Assembly (NCBI GenBank): GCA_963708165.1
Contig: OY970187.1
Coordinates: 3,782,001 to 3,846,000 of the forward strand
Length of the DNA: 64,000 nt
DNA from: Rubricoccus sp963708165
GTDB lineage: Bacteria; Bacteroidota; Rhodothermia; Rhodothermales; Rubricoccaceae
Direction of reading: 5' to 3'
Shown one piece after another: positions 19,493-28,911 of this stretch. Position 1 is the stretch's first letter. Every line of letters starts with the position of its first letter. A program made the position numbers and the translations under genes. Under the pieces are notes generated by a model. That model saw only the letters and a program-made list of their open reading frames with translations, was not told where the DNA came from and ran no database searches.

Positions 19493-21205
19493 ATGGACAT
19501 GCCTTCCCGCTCCAACCCCAACTCCGTGACCGGATATCTCTCTGAGATCGTTCGCCCCGCTGCCCAGGACGCTGCCGACCGCGCCCGCCTTCGCTGGGAC
19601 GGCACCACTGGCAAATGGAGCGAGAAGTGGGACGAAGCCAAAGGTGGCGTCCGCGCGACCATCGATGAGGCATCGCTCGGTCTCGGCCGCTACCTCGACG
19701 AGTACCGCGGCCGCCTGCGCAACCTGTTCGACTCGCGCCTGGACCTAGACACCCTCGCGCTGCAGCGCGGCCTGCCGCCGTTTGCGATGCGCGAGATCCG
19801 AGGCTCGCGCGCCCTCGCCGACCTCAACGCTCTCGCCGACGATCCTCTGGCGGCCTACATCCCCGCCGAGTACGGCGGGCGCGGCGCGCACATCAAAGAG
19901 GGGCTGGCCGTGCTAGAGGCCACAGGCTACGAGTCGCTGCCGCTCTGCCTCATGGTGGGCATCAACGGCGGCCTGTTCCTGCAACCCGTCGCGAAGTACG
20001 CCGACGAGGGCTTCAAGAAAGAAGTCTTCCGGCGTTTTTTGGACGGCAAGAGCATGGGCGGGCTCATGATCACCGAGCCCGGCTACGGCTCGGACGCGCT
20101 CAAGATGAAGACGACCGCCACGACCAACGCCTCTGGCGGCATCGACATCCGCGGCACCAAGCACTGGGCCGGCCTTACCGGCTGGGCAGATTATTGGCTG
20201 CTCACCGCTCGCCCGACGGGCAAAAACGGCGAGCCCGGCCGCGACATCGGCTTCTACGTCGCCGACGTGACGCAGCCCGGACAGCGCATCACCGTCGAGG
20301 AGACGTTCGCCAACCTCGGGCTCTACATGATCCCGTACGGTCGCAACAAGCTCGACCTGACCGTGCCCGCAGTCCAGCAATTGCAGCCGCACACGACGGG
20401 CATCAAGATGATGCTCGACGTGCTGCACCGCAGCCGCCTGCAGTTCCCCGGCATGGCGATGGGCTTCCTCCGCCGCATGCGCGACGAGGCGCAGCTCCAC
20501 TGCGAGGAACGCTTCGTCGGCGGCAAGCCTCTGGCGGGATACGATCAGGTTCAGGCGCGCCTCGCCAAGCTCCAGGCCGACGCCACGATCTGCGGCGCGA
20601 TGTGCCTCTACACATCCGAAAACGCAGGACTGGAAGTCGACTCGTCGGGCATGTCGCTTGCGGCCAACTCGTTCAAGACGACCATGTCGGACGCAATGCA
20701 CGACGCGGCGCAGTCCTACCTCCAGCTCTCGGGCGCCAACGGGTACCGCCAGGACCACCTCGCCGGACGCTCGGTGACGGACAGCCGCCCCTTCCAGATT
20801 TTCGAGGGCTCCAACGACATTCTCTACGAACAGGTCGCCGACGCTGTGCTCAAGGGGATGCGCAAGTCCAAGACCGAGCACATCGGCAGCTACCTCGCGG
20901 AGCAGGAGCCGCTTACGCAGAAAGCCTCTGGCGCGTTGAGCGGCCTGTTCGACTTCAGCGTAGACCACACCATCTCGCAGCGCAAAACGGTCGACCTGGG
21001 GCGCGCGCTCGCCAAGGCGGTCTCCATCGGCACCGTCGTCGAAATGGGCGACCGTGGCTACCCGACCGAGTTGGTGTCGCAGGCCGTCGACAGCCTCCGC
21101 GACCGCATCCAGGGGCACCTCGCGCATTTCCATTCGCCAGAGGCTCCCGGCTTGGTGGCAGGCGCCACGTCGTCGCCTTCGTGGCTCGGCTTTGTGCAGT
21201 CCTGA
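19493..21205 (+). CDS. Acyl-CoA dehydrogenase
   Basis: FAD-dependent acyl-CoA dehydrogenase, 570 residues, larger than the usual 380 because of a helical N-terminal extension (residues 1-100) and a C-terminal helical region. Characteristic segments are GLMITEPGYGSDALKMKT (flavin/substrate site), GTKHWAGLTGWADYWLL, the mid-domain GFYVADVTQPGQ, and QIFEGSNDILYEQ near residue 440, which matches the conserved IFEGTNEI loop. The protein belongs to the large acyl-CoA dehydrogenase group seen in Bacteroidota fatty-acid degradation. A start at ATG 19493 or at the Met two codons later cannot be separated. A terminator follows at 21235. Confidence 0.9.
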   Translation: MDMPSRSNPNSVTGYLSEIVRPAAQDAADRARLRWDGTTGKWSEKWDEAKGGVRATIDEASLGLGRYLDEYRGRLRNLFDSRLDLDTLALQRGLPPFAMREIRGSRALADLNALADDPLAAYIPAEYGGRGAHIKEGLAVLEATGYESLPLCLMVGINGGLFLQPVAKYADEGFKKEVFRRFLDGKSMGGLMITEPGYGSDALKMKTTATTNASGGIDIRGTKHWAGLTGWADYWLLTARPTGKNGEPGRDIGFYVADVTQPGQRITVEETFANLGLYMIPYGRNKLDLTVPAVQQLQPHTTGIKMMLDVLHRSRLQFPGMAMGFLRRMRDEAQLHCEERFVGGKPLAGYDQVQARLAKLQADATICGAMCLYTSENAGLEVDSSGMSLAANSFKTTMSDAMHDAAQSYLQLSGANGYRQDHLAGRSVTDSRPFQIFEGSNDILYEQVADAVLKGMRKSKTEHIGSYLAEQEPLTQKASGALSGLFDFSVDHTISQRKTVDLGRALAKAVSIGTVVEMGDRGYPTELVSQAVDSLRDRIQGHLAHFHSPEAPGLVAGATSSPSWLGFVQS

Positions 21206-21234
21206 ACCGAGACACTCAGGCGACTCTCAGATCC

Positions 21235-21262
21235 GCTCCCGCCAGAGGCCTCTGGCGGGAGC
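21235..21262 (+). terminator. Terminator formed by a tail-to-tail motif pair
   Basis: A 28-bp perfect palindrome, GCTCCCGCCAGAGG followed by CCTCTGGCGGGAGC, is followed by GTTTGTTT. It contains the dispersed 10-mer pair at its centre and would terminate the acyl-CoA dehydrogenase transcript. Confidence 0.75.
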
Positions 21263-21311
21263 GTTTGTTTGAGAAACACGTGGCCCAGGCTAGCCGCAGC
21301 GCCAGAGGCGG

Positions 21312-21319
21312 TAGGTTTG
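21312..21319 (+). promoter_or_regulatory. Candidate -7 promoter element TAGGTTTG
   Basis: TAGGTTTG matches the Bacteroidota -7 consensus TAnnTTTG exactly and ends 4 bases before the GntR-gene ATG. If used, the mRNA would be leaderless or nearly so. A dispersed 10-mer (CGCCAGAGGC) lies directly upstream, as it does before pyrR. Confidence 0.45.
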
Positions 21320-21323
21320 GGCC

Positions 21324-22247
21324 ATGATCACACTGGACCGCGACGCTCCTCTTTCTGTCGGTGAGCAGCTTATCGAGCAGCTCCGCTTTCGGGTCGCGGC
21401 CGGTCAGTACAAGCCTGGGGACCGCCTGCCCTCTACGCGCGCGCTAGGCGAGCAAGTCGGCGTGTCGTTTCACACGGTGCGAAAGGCGTATCAACGCCTG
21501 GCAGACGAGAACCTGCTGGAGGTGCGGCGTGGCGGCGGCTACTTCGTCTCGCAGCCTGTCCCTCTCTCCACCGCCGAACGGATGGAGCGCGGCTCGGCAG
21601 CGGTGCAGGAAACGCTGCAAAAGCTCGTCGCCCTGGGCCTGGACGAGGAAGAAATGGACTACGTCGTGCAGGAGCAGTTGGCCTATTTCGAGCGGCCGGG
21701 CACGCGCCGCACGCTTCTGTTCGCTGGGCCCTACCGCGAGCTCGCGGAGGCGGGTGCCGAACAAACAGGTGCAGCACTGCAAGAGCGCGTCGAAGCCGTA
21801 CTCATCGCCGACCTACGCCGCCACGAAGGCGCCGACGCCGTGATCGCGCCTCTGGCGCAGATGCAGACGGTCAAGCGCGCCGCGCCCAAAGCCGAGGTGG
21901 TGGGCGTGGACGTGCGCTTTCCGTACGACACGCTGGAACGCGTCGCGCAGCGGGGCAAGTCCGAGACGGTAGCGCTCGTCACGCGCAGCCGGGATGGCGC
22001 CGCGCCCATCGAAGTCGCCCTGCGCGACCTCTCCGGTTACGCCGGAAGCTTTATCGCGATCACGACCGACGAGGAGCGCCGGCGAATCGAGCAGGTCGTC
22101 AAGCAAGCCGACCTGGTTCTCTACACGCCGGGAGCCCGGCGGCGCGTGCGTGCCCTCGCGCAGACCAACGACATCCCGCACGCCGAAGTGGCGCCCGTCG
22201 TAACGCAAGAGTCGCTGGAGCGCGTGCGCCAGTCCGTCGGGCGGTAG
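21324..22247 (+). CDS. GntR-family transcriptional regulator
   Basis: DNA-binding regulator of 307 residues. The N-terminal winged helix-turn-helix (residues about 8-75) has the GntR pattern LIEQLRFRVAAGQYKPGDRL, PSTRALGEQVGVSFHTVRKA and YQRLADENLLEVRRGGGYFV. The long C-terminal region (residues 80-307) is not an FCD, UTRA or aminotransferase domain that I recognise; it looks alpha/beta with segments such as VEAVLIADLRRHEGADAVI and KAEVVGVDVRFPYD, suggesting a Rossmann-like ligand sensor. YtrA-like N-terminus with an unusual effector domain. The stop TAG overlaps the dispersed 10-mer. Targets unknown; it may control itself or the acyl-CoA dehydrogenase upstream. Confidence 0.85.
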   Translation: MITLDRDAPLSVGEQLIEQLRFRVAAGQYKPGDRLPSTRALGEQVGVSFHTVRKAYQRLADENLLEVRRGGGYFVSQPVPLSTAERMERGSAAVQETLQKLVALGLDEEEMDYVVQEQLAYFERPGTRRTLLFAGPYRELAEAGAEQTGAALQERVEAVLIADLRRHEGADAVIAPLAQMQTVKRAAPKAEVVGVDVRFPYDTLERVAQRGKSETVALVTRSRDGAAPIEVALRDLSGYAGSFIAITTDEERRRIEQVVKQADLVLYTPGARRRVRALAQTNDIPHAEVAPVVTQESLERVRQSVGR

Positions 22248-22285
22248 CCTCTGGCGCCAGAGGCGCTACAGCGGCAGCAATCTCA

Positions 22286-22813
22286 TCACTCCCCCTCGCC
22301 AGAGGCCTCTGGCGTCCCTGCCTCTGGCGTCCCTGCCTCTGACGCCGTCGAGATCAGCACGCCCTGCATAAACTGGAAGTGGCCGGGGTAGGTGCAGATA
22401 AACGGGTAGCGCCCTGCCGGTGGCATCGTGAAGATGACCGCCTGGCGCTCGCCGGGTCCCGCCAGAGGCGTGTGAGCCAGGATGGCGGGATCGTCCGGGA
22501 TGTTGCTCTCGACGCCCGCCGCAGCCTTGCCCACCCGGTCAATGGCGCCGGCGCTCTTGAGCACGACCACGTTGTGGATCATCGCGCGGCTCGTCGTCAT
22601 CGAGTTGTCCATCACGAGCCGCACGCGCGCGCCAGCGGGCGCGCTAATCTCCGCGAGCGCGTACGCCATCGCGTTTTTCTCCGCGGGCACGACGATTTCC
22701 AGGTCGACCGTCTCGGCGAAGAGCGCGGCCTGATCGGCGCTGGGTTCCACAGGACCTCCTCCGCCACAGGCGGCGAAGCTGAAGGCCAGAGTCAGGAAGA
22801 GGAGCGCGCGCAT
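22286..22813 (-). CDS. Cupredoxin (azurin/plastocyanin-like) lipoprotein
   Basis: A 175-residue blue-copper electron carrier predicted on the cell envelope. MRALLFLTLAFSFAAC is a lipoprotein signal with Cys16. The cupredoxin fold spans about residues 35-160. The type-1 copper ligands are visible as His in SRAMIHNVVVL and Cys, His and Met in ICTYPGHFQFMQG. The C-terminal tail is a Pro-Glu-Ala-Gly-Thr repeat made by the dispersed motif. It is convergent with the GntR gene. The redox partner is not evident nearby. Confidence 0.88.
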   Translation of the reverse strand: MRALLFLTLAFSFAACGGGGPVEPSADQAALFAETVDLEIVVPAEKNAMAYALAEISAPAGARVRLVMDNSMTTSRAMIHNVVVLKSAGAIDRVGKAAAGVESNIPDDPAILAHTPLAGPGERQAVIFTMPPAGRYPFICTYPGHFQFMQGVLISTASEAGTPEAGTPEASGEGE

Positions 22814-22930
22814 GGGTGTCGAGAGGGTGAGCCGGAAGGTGCCAGCCTCTGGCGCCAGAGGCAAGGCGCGGCGCTCGAAATCGCGGGGAAAGGGCGCGGC
22901 GCCAGAGGCAGTTCGGCAATTTTCCACCTT

Positions 22931-23067
22931 GTCATCCCGAGCGCAGCCGAGGGATCTACTCGCCGGTTGCCACGAGCGCTGAATACGCCTCTGGCGCTGA
23001 GACATGGCTAGATCCCTCGTCGCGGAGCCTGCCCTGAGCGCAGCCGAACGGGCTCTGTCGGAATGAC
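22931..23067. repeat. Dispersed inverted-repeat element, copy A
   Basis: The left arm GTCATCCCGAGCGCAGCCGA is followed by GGGATCTACTCGCC. The right side has GGCTAGATCCCTCGTCGC and ends GTCGGAATGAC. The loop carries one dispersed 10-mer. It closely resembles 37900-38010, including inner segments, so both are copies of one element. Together with flanking DNA this fills the 316-base gap before ppk1; no gene was seen. Confidence 0.75.
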
Positions 23068-23129
23068 GTGAACGCAGCAGTAGCGCGCTGGCGGGCGCCA
23101 GAGGCCTCTGGCGAGAAACGCCTCTGGCG

Positions 23130-25559
23130 CTACCCCGCGAGGCTCCACGCGCGGTCGTTCTCGGCGGTGCGGCGGCGGGCGCGGTGCATGAGCGTGTCGT
23201 GCAATGCGCGGATGGGGTCGCCAGGGGCGGGCTGGCGCTGCGTGTAGCGGCCATCCGGGCCGAGGTCCCACGCGAGGCGGTTGTCCTCCAGGCAGAACTT
23301 GAGCGTGCGCGAGAGACGCGCCTTGGCGTCTTCGTCCTCGACCTTGGCGATCACCTCCACGCGGTCGTCCAGATTGCGGCGCATCCAGTCGGCGGAACCG
23401 ATGAGGATGTCGGGGTCGCCGTCGTTGTGAAAGTAGAAAATGCGGCTGTGCTCCAGGAAGCGGCCGATGATGGACACCACGCGGATGTTCTCGGAATAGC
23501 CCGGCAGGCCGGGGCGCAAGCGGCAGTGCCCGCGCACGATGAGGTCGATCTGCACGCCTGCGCGGCTGGCGCGGTAGAGCTCGCGGATGATGCCGGTATC
23601 GTCCAGCGCGTTCATCTTCGCGACGATCCGACCCGTGCCGCTCAGGCGCTGGTGGTCCATCTCGCGGCGGATCAGGCGCACGAACTCGCCTCGCAGATCG
23701 CGCGGCGCGACGTGGAGCGTTTTGTACACCTGATCTGGCGCGAGGCCTGTCAGGTGGTGAAAGAGCGCGATGAGGTCTGCGCCGATTTCCTCACGGCACG
23801 TGAGGATGCCGAAGTCTGTGTAGACGCGGGCGGTCTTGGGGTTGTAGTTGCCCGTGCCGATGTGGCAATACGTGCGCAGCTCTCCCCTCTCCTCGCGCAC
23901 GACAAGCGAGGTCTTGGCGTGCGTCTTGAGGCCCACGAGTCCGTAGGTCACGTGCGCGCCGGCTCGCTCCAAGCGCTGCGCCCACTCGATGTTGTTTTCC
24001 TCGTCGAAGCGGCCTTGAGCTCTACGAGTACCGCCACCTGCTTGCCGCGCTCGGCCGCGCGGATCAGCGACTGCACGATGGGGCTGTCCTGGCTCGTGCG
24101 GTAGAGCGTCATCTTGATCGCGATGACCTGCGGGTCATCTGCGGCCTCCTGGATAAAGCGCTGCGTGCTGGCCGCGAACGATTCGTACGGGTGGTGGACC
24201 ATCACGTCGCCCTCGCGGATGGCCGCGAAAGATGTCGTCCTCGTCTTCGAACTCGCGGTGCCGCAGGCGGATGGGCACGACGGGTTCCCAGGGCAGGTAG
24301 GTGTGCTCTGGCAGGTCCAGCTTGCCCATCTCGAACAGGCCGGAGAGGTCGATGAGGCCGTTGACTTCGAGCACGTCCTCCTTGTCCAGGCCCATCTCGC
24401 GCGTGAGCAGCTTGCGGGCGCGCTTGGGCATGTCGGCCTCGACTTCCAGCCGCACGATGTCTGCGAAGCGCCTCTCGCGAAGCTCCTCCGAGATCATCAT
24501 GAGCAGGTCATCGGCCTCCTCCTCGTTGCGATCCACGTCGGCGTTGCGCGTCACGCGGAAGGCGTGGACGCCTTCGACCTCCATGCCCGGAAACAGCGCC
24601 GTGGCGTTGTGCCGAATCAGCTCTTCGAGCGCGATGAGGTGCTTGGGCTCGCCGGGCACATGCAGAAAGCGGCCTCTGGCGGTGGGCACTTTGAGGCGCG
24701 CGAAGTGCTCGGTTTTGCGGCCAGGGTTGCGCAGCGAAAACGCGAGCGACAGCGAGAGGTTGGAGATGAACGGGAACGGGTGGCCGGGGTCGACCGCCAG
24801 AGGCGTCAGGATGGGGAAGATCTGCGTGAGGAAGTGGCGGTCCAGCTTGTCGCGCTGCTTCTCAGTCAGGGAGTCGTAGGTGCGGATTTCGATGCCCTCG
24901 CCGAGCATGTAGGGCTTGAGCGTGTCCGTCCACACGTCGTCCAGCGCGGTCATCAGGGCACGGGCGGACTCGCGCGCGATCTCTAGCTGATCGGTCGGCA
25001 GGCGGCCATCGGGTGAGAGCTGGCGCACGCGGGCGCCGATCTGCCGCTTGAGCCCACCGACGCGCTTGCGGTAGAACTCGTCCATGTTGTTGGCCGCGAT
25101 GGCGAGGAACGTGACGCGCTCCAGCAAAGGCGTACGCTCGTCCAGGGCCTGCGAGAACACGCGCCAGTTGAAGTCGAGCCAGCTCAGTTCGCGGTTGAAC
25201 AGCAGCGACGGATGGTCCAGCGGCGCGCCCTCGGGAACGGGCTGCGGCTCGACGGCCTGCGGCAGCGTCGGTGCCAGCGTGGCATCCACGGACGGTGGCA
25301 TGATGGCGAGCGCGGCCGGATCTACCGTGACCACGCGCTCCTCACTCGCTTCGCCAGAGGCCTCTGGCGAGACGTTCTCAGACGCGCTTGCGGCAGCATC
25401 GCTCGGGCGTGGCGCCTGGGCTTCGTGCGGCGCCTCGGCCTCGGGCGAGGAGTCGGCCTCGGGCGAGGAGTCGGCCTCGGGCGAGGGGTCAGCGCCAGAG
25501 GCGGAGTCAGGACGTGCGGAGGAGGGCTCGGGGGATTCCATCGGGGAGGGTGTGGGCAT
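23130..25559 (-). CDS. ppk1: Polyphosphate kinase 1, two compensating frameshifts
   Basis: Makes long-chain polyphosphate from ATP, membrane associated. ATG 25559 starts an unusual Ser/Pro/Glu/Ala-rich N-terminal extension of about 110 residues containing a repeated SPEAD unit. The PPK core begins LFNRELSWLDFNWRVFSQAL. The catalytic domain has YCHIGTGNYNPKTARVYTDF with the phosphorylated His and FYFHNDGDPDILIGSADWMRRNLDDRVE with the second His. The frame breaks near 24227 (one extra base after DEDDIF) and near 24010 (one missing base within LVELKARFDEENN). The two cancel, giving 809 residues. Sequencing error is likely. Confidence 0.92.
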
Positions 25560-25658
25560 CGGTCGCAGTCTACGCCGGTGCGGCTCGCGGGTGCCGCGCT
25601 GTGTGGCGGGGCGGCCTCTGGCGCCAGAGGCGTGTTGGCAGGTGCTCGCGCCAGAGGC

Positions 25659-27544
25659 TCAGGCCTCGGCGCCGAGGAAATCACCGCGGTCGATGTGGCT
25701 GCGCAGCGCGGTCAACTCCATGACCTCGCGCTGGATCGAGCGTCGTGTCCTCGCCCTCGCGCTCGGCCTGGAGCCACGCGGCGCGTGGCGGCCTCGATGG
25801 CCTCGTCCACGCGGGCGAGTTTGAGCTGCTTCATCGCGCTGTTGGCGGCTTCAAGCGGTTGCGGGTCTTTGCCGGCGATCTCGGTCCCCATCTTCTCTTC
25901 CCAGTTCTCCGAGGCCTGGTGCCGCTCGGCAACGGCAGCCGAGACGAGCGCGCGGATGGGCTCGCCGTGCTCGCCCTGCACGAACGGCTTGGACGACACC
26001 TTACCGGCGTGAAACTGCTCCAGCAGCAACTCGACGGTTTGACGCACAGGCCCCGGCGCGAACTCCTCCAGGCTCATATGAGTCAGCACATGCTCCACGA
26101 GCATGACGCCGTGACGGAGCATCAGGCGGAGCAGTTCGTGCTCCTGCGGACGCACCGGCACGACGACCGGCGCGGCGGCCTCTGGCGCCAGAGGCGGAAG
26201 CTCGGCCTGTCGCCTCTGGCGGGGCGCGCGGCTTCCGGTTTCGGATTCGTACTGCTGGCGGAGGTCGGCGTCGGGTACGTCGAGGGCCTGGGCGGCGCGG
26301 CGGAGGTAGCCGTCGAGCAGGATGGGGTTTTTGACGCGGCGAACCGCGGCGAGCACCATCTCGGCCGTCGCGAGGGTGCCTTCGGGCGTGGTGAGCCCCC
26401 CGTCCCGGCGGGCGCCGCTGACGAGGAAGTCGACGAAGTCCATCCGCTCGTCGCGCAGGATCGTGCGGAAGGCGTCGGCGCCAAACTGGCGGACGAACGA
26501 ATCGGGGTCGGCGCCGTCGGGAAGCGAGACCGCGTAAGGCGCGAGCCCGGCATCGAGCGCGACCTCGACGCCTTTTCGCGCAGCGTTGCGTCCCGCGTCG
26601 TCGGCGTCGAAGAGGAGGATCACGCGCTGCACGTCCAACCGCGAGAGGCCGTCCATCTGCTGCGGCGTGAGCGCCGTGCCGCTGGCGGCGACCACGTTTT
26701 GAACGCCCGCCTGCCACAGCGAGACCACATCGGCGTAGCCCTCCACGACGATGACTTCTTGCTGCGTGCGGATGTCGCGCTTGGCCTGCTTCATCCCGTA
26801 GAGCACGCGGCTCTTGTGGTAGACCTCGGTCTCGGGCGTGTTGATGTATTTGGCGGGCGTGTACTCGCCAGAGGCCGTCGGCGTGTCGGGCAGGATGCGC
26901 CCGCCGAAGCCCAGCACCTTGCCGATGGGCGACAGGATGGGAAACATCAGCCGGTCGCGGAACACGTCGTAATGCCCGCCGCCGTTGCGCTCTTTCGCGA
27001 GCCCCACGTCTTGCAGGATCTGCGCGCTGAATCCCGCAGCGGTCGCAGCCGTTACGAGCCCGTCCCAGCCCACCGGCGCCGCGCCGATGCCAAAGGCGCG
27101 GATGGCCTCTGGCGTAAAGCCGCGTCCCTTGAGGTATTCGAGCGCGCGGGCGCCACCCTCCTCGCCGAGTTGCTTGTAGTAGAACGTGGCCGCAAAGCGC
27201 AGCGCGGCGTGCAGCGACGCCTTGTGGTCGTCCTCTGGCGAGGCGCCCTCCTCGGCGATCTCGATGCCCGCGCGGTCCGCCAGAAGCCGCACGGCGTCCA
27301 AGAAGCCGACCGTCTCCATCTCCTGCACAAACTTGAACGTGTCGCCGCCGCGGCGGCACCCAAAGCAGTAGTACAGCCCCTCGTTGGGGTCGACGGAGAA
27401 GCTGGGCGACTTCTCGTTGTGGAACGGGCACAGCCCCACAAAGCGCCGCCCCTGCTTTTTGAGCTTGACGCGGTCGCTGATCACGTCCACGATGTCCGAC
27501 GCGTGTCGGACCTCGGAAATGGTGTCGTCGGAAATGCGGGCCAT
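25659..27544 (-). CDS. dnaG: DNA primase DnaG, C-terminus frameshifted twice
   Basis: Synthesises RNA primers for replication. ATG 27544 begins MARISDDTISEVRHASDIVD. The zinc-binding domain has CPFHNEKSPSFSVDPNEG followed by YYCFGCRRGGD. The RNA polymerase/Toprim core carries VIVVEGYADVVSLWQAG (catalytic Glu) and ILLFDADDAGRNAARKG. The C-terminal helicase-binding region begins after a Pro/Arg-rich linker near residue 440. Near 25780 and 25737 one extra base each breaks the frame; the restored end reads AWLQAEREGEDTTL then QREVMELTALRSHIDRGDF, closing with TGA at 25659. Total about 627 residues, normal for the family. The TGA is followed directly by the dispersed 10-mer. Confidence 0.92.
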
Positions 27545-27664
27545 GACGGAGGATGCGTCGTTCCGAGGGTACGCCACCGGGCGTGACGAGGGTCGCGTCA
27601 GCGGGTGCCGAGATATCCACGTACTGCGCCTCTGTTCCGGCCTCTGGCGCCAGAGGTTACCCAC

Positions 27665-27701
27665 GTCATTCCGACAGAGCGAAGCGGCGAGAAGTCTCCC
27701 A
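27665..27701. repeat. Single arm of dispersed intergenic repeat
   Basis: GTCATTCCGACAGAGCGAAG followed by CGGCGAGAAGTCTCCCA resembles the arm of the elements at 22931 and 37900. It lies in the 321-base gap between dnaG and the divergent lipoprotein gene, which otherwise holds a motif palindrome near 27641 and a promoter-like site at 27817. Confidence 0.55.
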
Positions 27702-27816
27702 GACCACGCGCTGCCTCGGTCCGGCCAGAGACGGCGGAAAAGAACCGGAAGGGGTCGCGATACTCAGCGTCTCTGGAGAGCGTTCGAGTTCTGTAGCGGC
27801 TGCTTCAAACGGCGGC

Positions 27817-27824
27817 TAGTTTCG
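27817..27824 (+). promoter_or_regulatory. Candidate -7 element TAGTTTCG
   Basis: The same octamer as before pyrR and the M50-like gene, 42 bases upstream of the lipoprotein ATG at 27866. It resembles TAnnTTTG. No clear -33 element. Confidence 0.35.
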
Positions 27825-27865
27825 CGTTCGCCCGTTTGCCCCTCTCTTTACACCCGCACAAACCC

Positions 27866-28279
27866 ATGCGCCTTCGCCTCCTCTCCCTCCTCTTCCTTCC
27901 GTTCGTGCTTGTCGCCTGCGACAGCAACGACCCCGACAGCATCGGCGGTGCAGATGCCGACGACATTAACGTCCGCTCCGTGACCGAGTCCTCAGACGGC
28001 AGCATCCTCACGTACGAGGTCAACGTCCGAAACGACGGCGACGACCGGTACGACGCCGTCACGGTTGACTTCCGCCTACTCAGCGGCTCTACAATCGTTG
28101 ACGACGGATCGGCCATCTACACCTCTGGCATCGGCTCTGATCAGTCGCAGACGGAGGACGCCCTCTTTTTCGACCTCGACAGCTTCGACGATGTGGAGTG
28201 CTACGAGTACGACATTCAGGTTGTGCGCACAGGCGACAACGGGGGCGTCAGCAAGAAGTCGTACGACGGCACCTGCTGA
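27866..28279 (+). CDS. Hypothetical lipoprotein
   Basis: A 137-residue exported lipoprotein. MRLRLLSLLFLPFVLVAC is a type II signal peptide with Cys18, followed by acidic CDSNDPDS, a surface-export-like signal. The mature part appears to be one beta-sandwich: ILTYEVNVRNDGDDRYDAVT suggests a FxLYD/CARDB-like domain that handles paired strands, and two Cys residues (VECYEYDIQ and the terminal DGTC) could form a disulfide. The intact frame and low motif density support real coding. Function unknown. Confidence 0.8.
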   Translation: MRLRLLSLLFLPFVLVACDSNDPDSIGGADADDINVRSVTESSDGSILTYEVNVRNDGDDRYDAVTVDFRLLSGSTIVDDGSAIYTSGIGSDQSQTEDALFFDLDSFDDVECYEYDIQVVRTGDNGGVSKKSYDGTC

Positions 28280-28299
28280 TTCCAGGATCGCTAGTGAAC

Positions 28300-28333
28300 A
28301 ATGGCTGTCTGGGCGTGTGCTCGGGCAGCCATT
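28300..28333 (+). terminator. Hairpin after the lipoprotein gene
   Basis: AATGGCTG (28300-28307) pairs with CAGCCATT (28326-28333), with additional G-U pairs inside and a following TTCC. A moderate terminator candidate. Confidence 0.5.
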
Positions 28334-28459
28334 TCCATTGCGGAGCGCCGCAGAATTCCTAACGTGTCTCCGCCCGAGCCTCTGGCGCCAGAGGCCGCGC
28401 GATGGAACCGCAGCCCGGCCCACCCGATTGGACCCCACCATCTACCGACCCCTCTACTC

Positions 28460-28714
28460 ATGGCCGACGACAAAACGCAACCCACCGAACAAGACCTCCC
28501 CGCCAGCGAAGGCGGCACCATGCACTACGGCGGCACCGATGCCGCCTACGACGGCATGGACAACAAAAACGAAGGCGACGCCGCCGACAACGCCAACCGC
28601 GTGGACCGGACGGATATGACGGGTCTTGACCTCGACCCCGACCGTGTCAACATGGAGATCCCCAAGGGCTCCGACCTTCCGCGCCCGGCGCCCGGCGACA
28701 ACTCGAACGTCTAG
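28460..28714 (+). CDS. Small acidic hypothetical protein
   Basis: An 84-residue, highly hydrophilic, acidic protein starting MADDKTQPTEQDLPASEGG at ATG 28460. It is rich in Asp, Asn and Gly with no hydrophobic core, suggesting a disordered or stress-related protein. The TAG stop (28712-28714) overlaps the dispersed 10-mer, as in several confirmed genes. The frame extends further upstream, but that part is motif-rich intergenic DNA. No family recognised. Confidence 0.6.
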   Translation: MADDKTQPTEQDLPASEGGTMHYGGTDAAYDGMDNKNEGDAADNANRVDRTDMTGLDLDPDRVNMEIPKGSDLPRPAPGDNSNV

Positions 28715-28739
28715 CCTCTGGCGCAGACGTGAGGATCCC

Positions 28740-28769
28740 GGCCTCTGGCGCAGCGCTGCGCCAGAGGCC
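28740..28769. terminator. 30-bp perfect palindrome from a spaced motif pair
   Basis: GGCCTCTGGCGCAGC followed by GCTGCGCCAGAGGCC, a perfect inverted repeat downstream of the small acidic gene. It could fold as a long hairpin in RNA; it lacks a T-run. Confidence 0.6.
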
Positions 28770-28899
28770 GCGTTGTAGATGCTCAGCGCACCCAGACCCA
28801 TAGGGACCTATCGCATACGCCCCCTACCGACCACCCAGGCGTTCAGGACGCCCAGCGCCAGAGGCCCCAATCGCCTCTGGCGGCGCACGCCAGAGGCGG

Positions 28900-28907
28900 T
28901 AGTTTCG
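28900..28907 (+). promoter_or_regulatory. Candidate -7 element TAGTTTCG of pyrR
   Basis: TAGTTTCG ends 4 bases before the pyrR ATG, the same spacing as before the GntR gene. The 10-mer CGCCAGAGGC (28888-28897) is immediately upstream in both cases. This would give a leaderless transcript. A classic PyrR-binding leader is therefore not expected. Confidence 0.4.
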
Positions 28908-28911
28908 GCGC

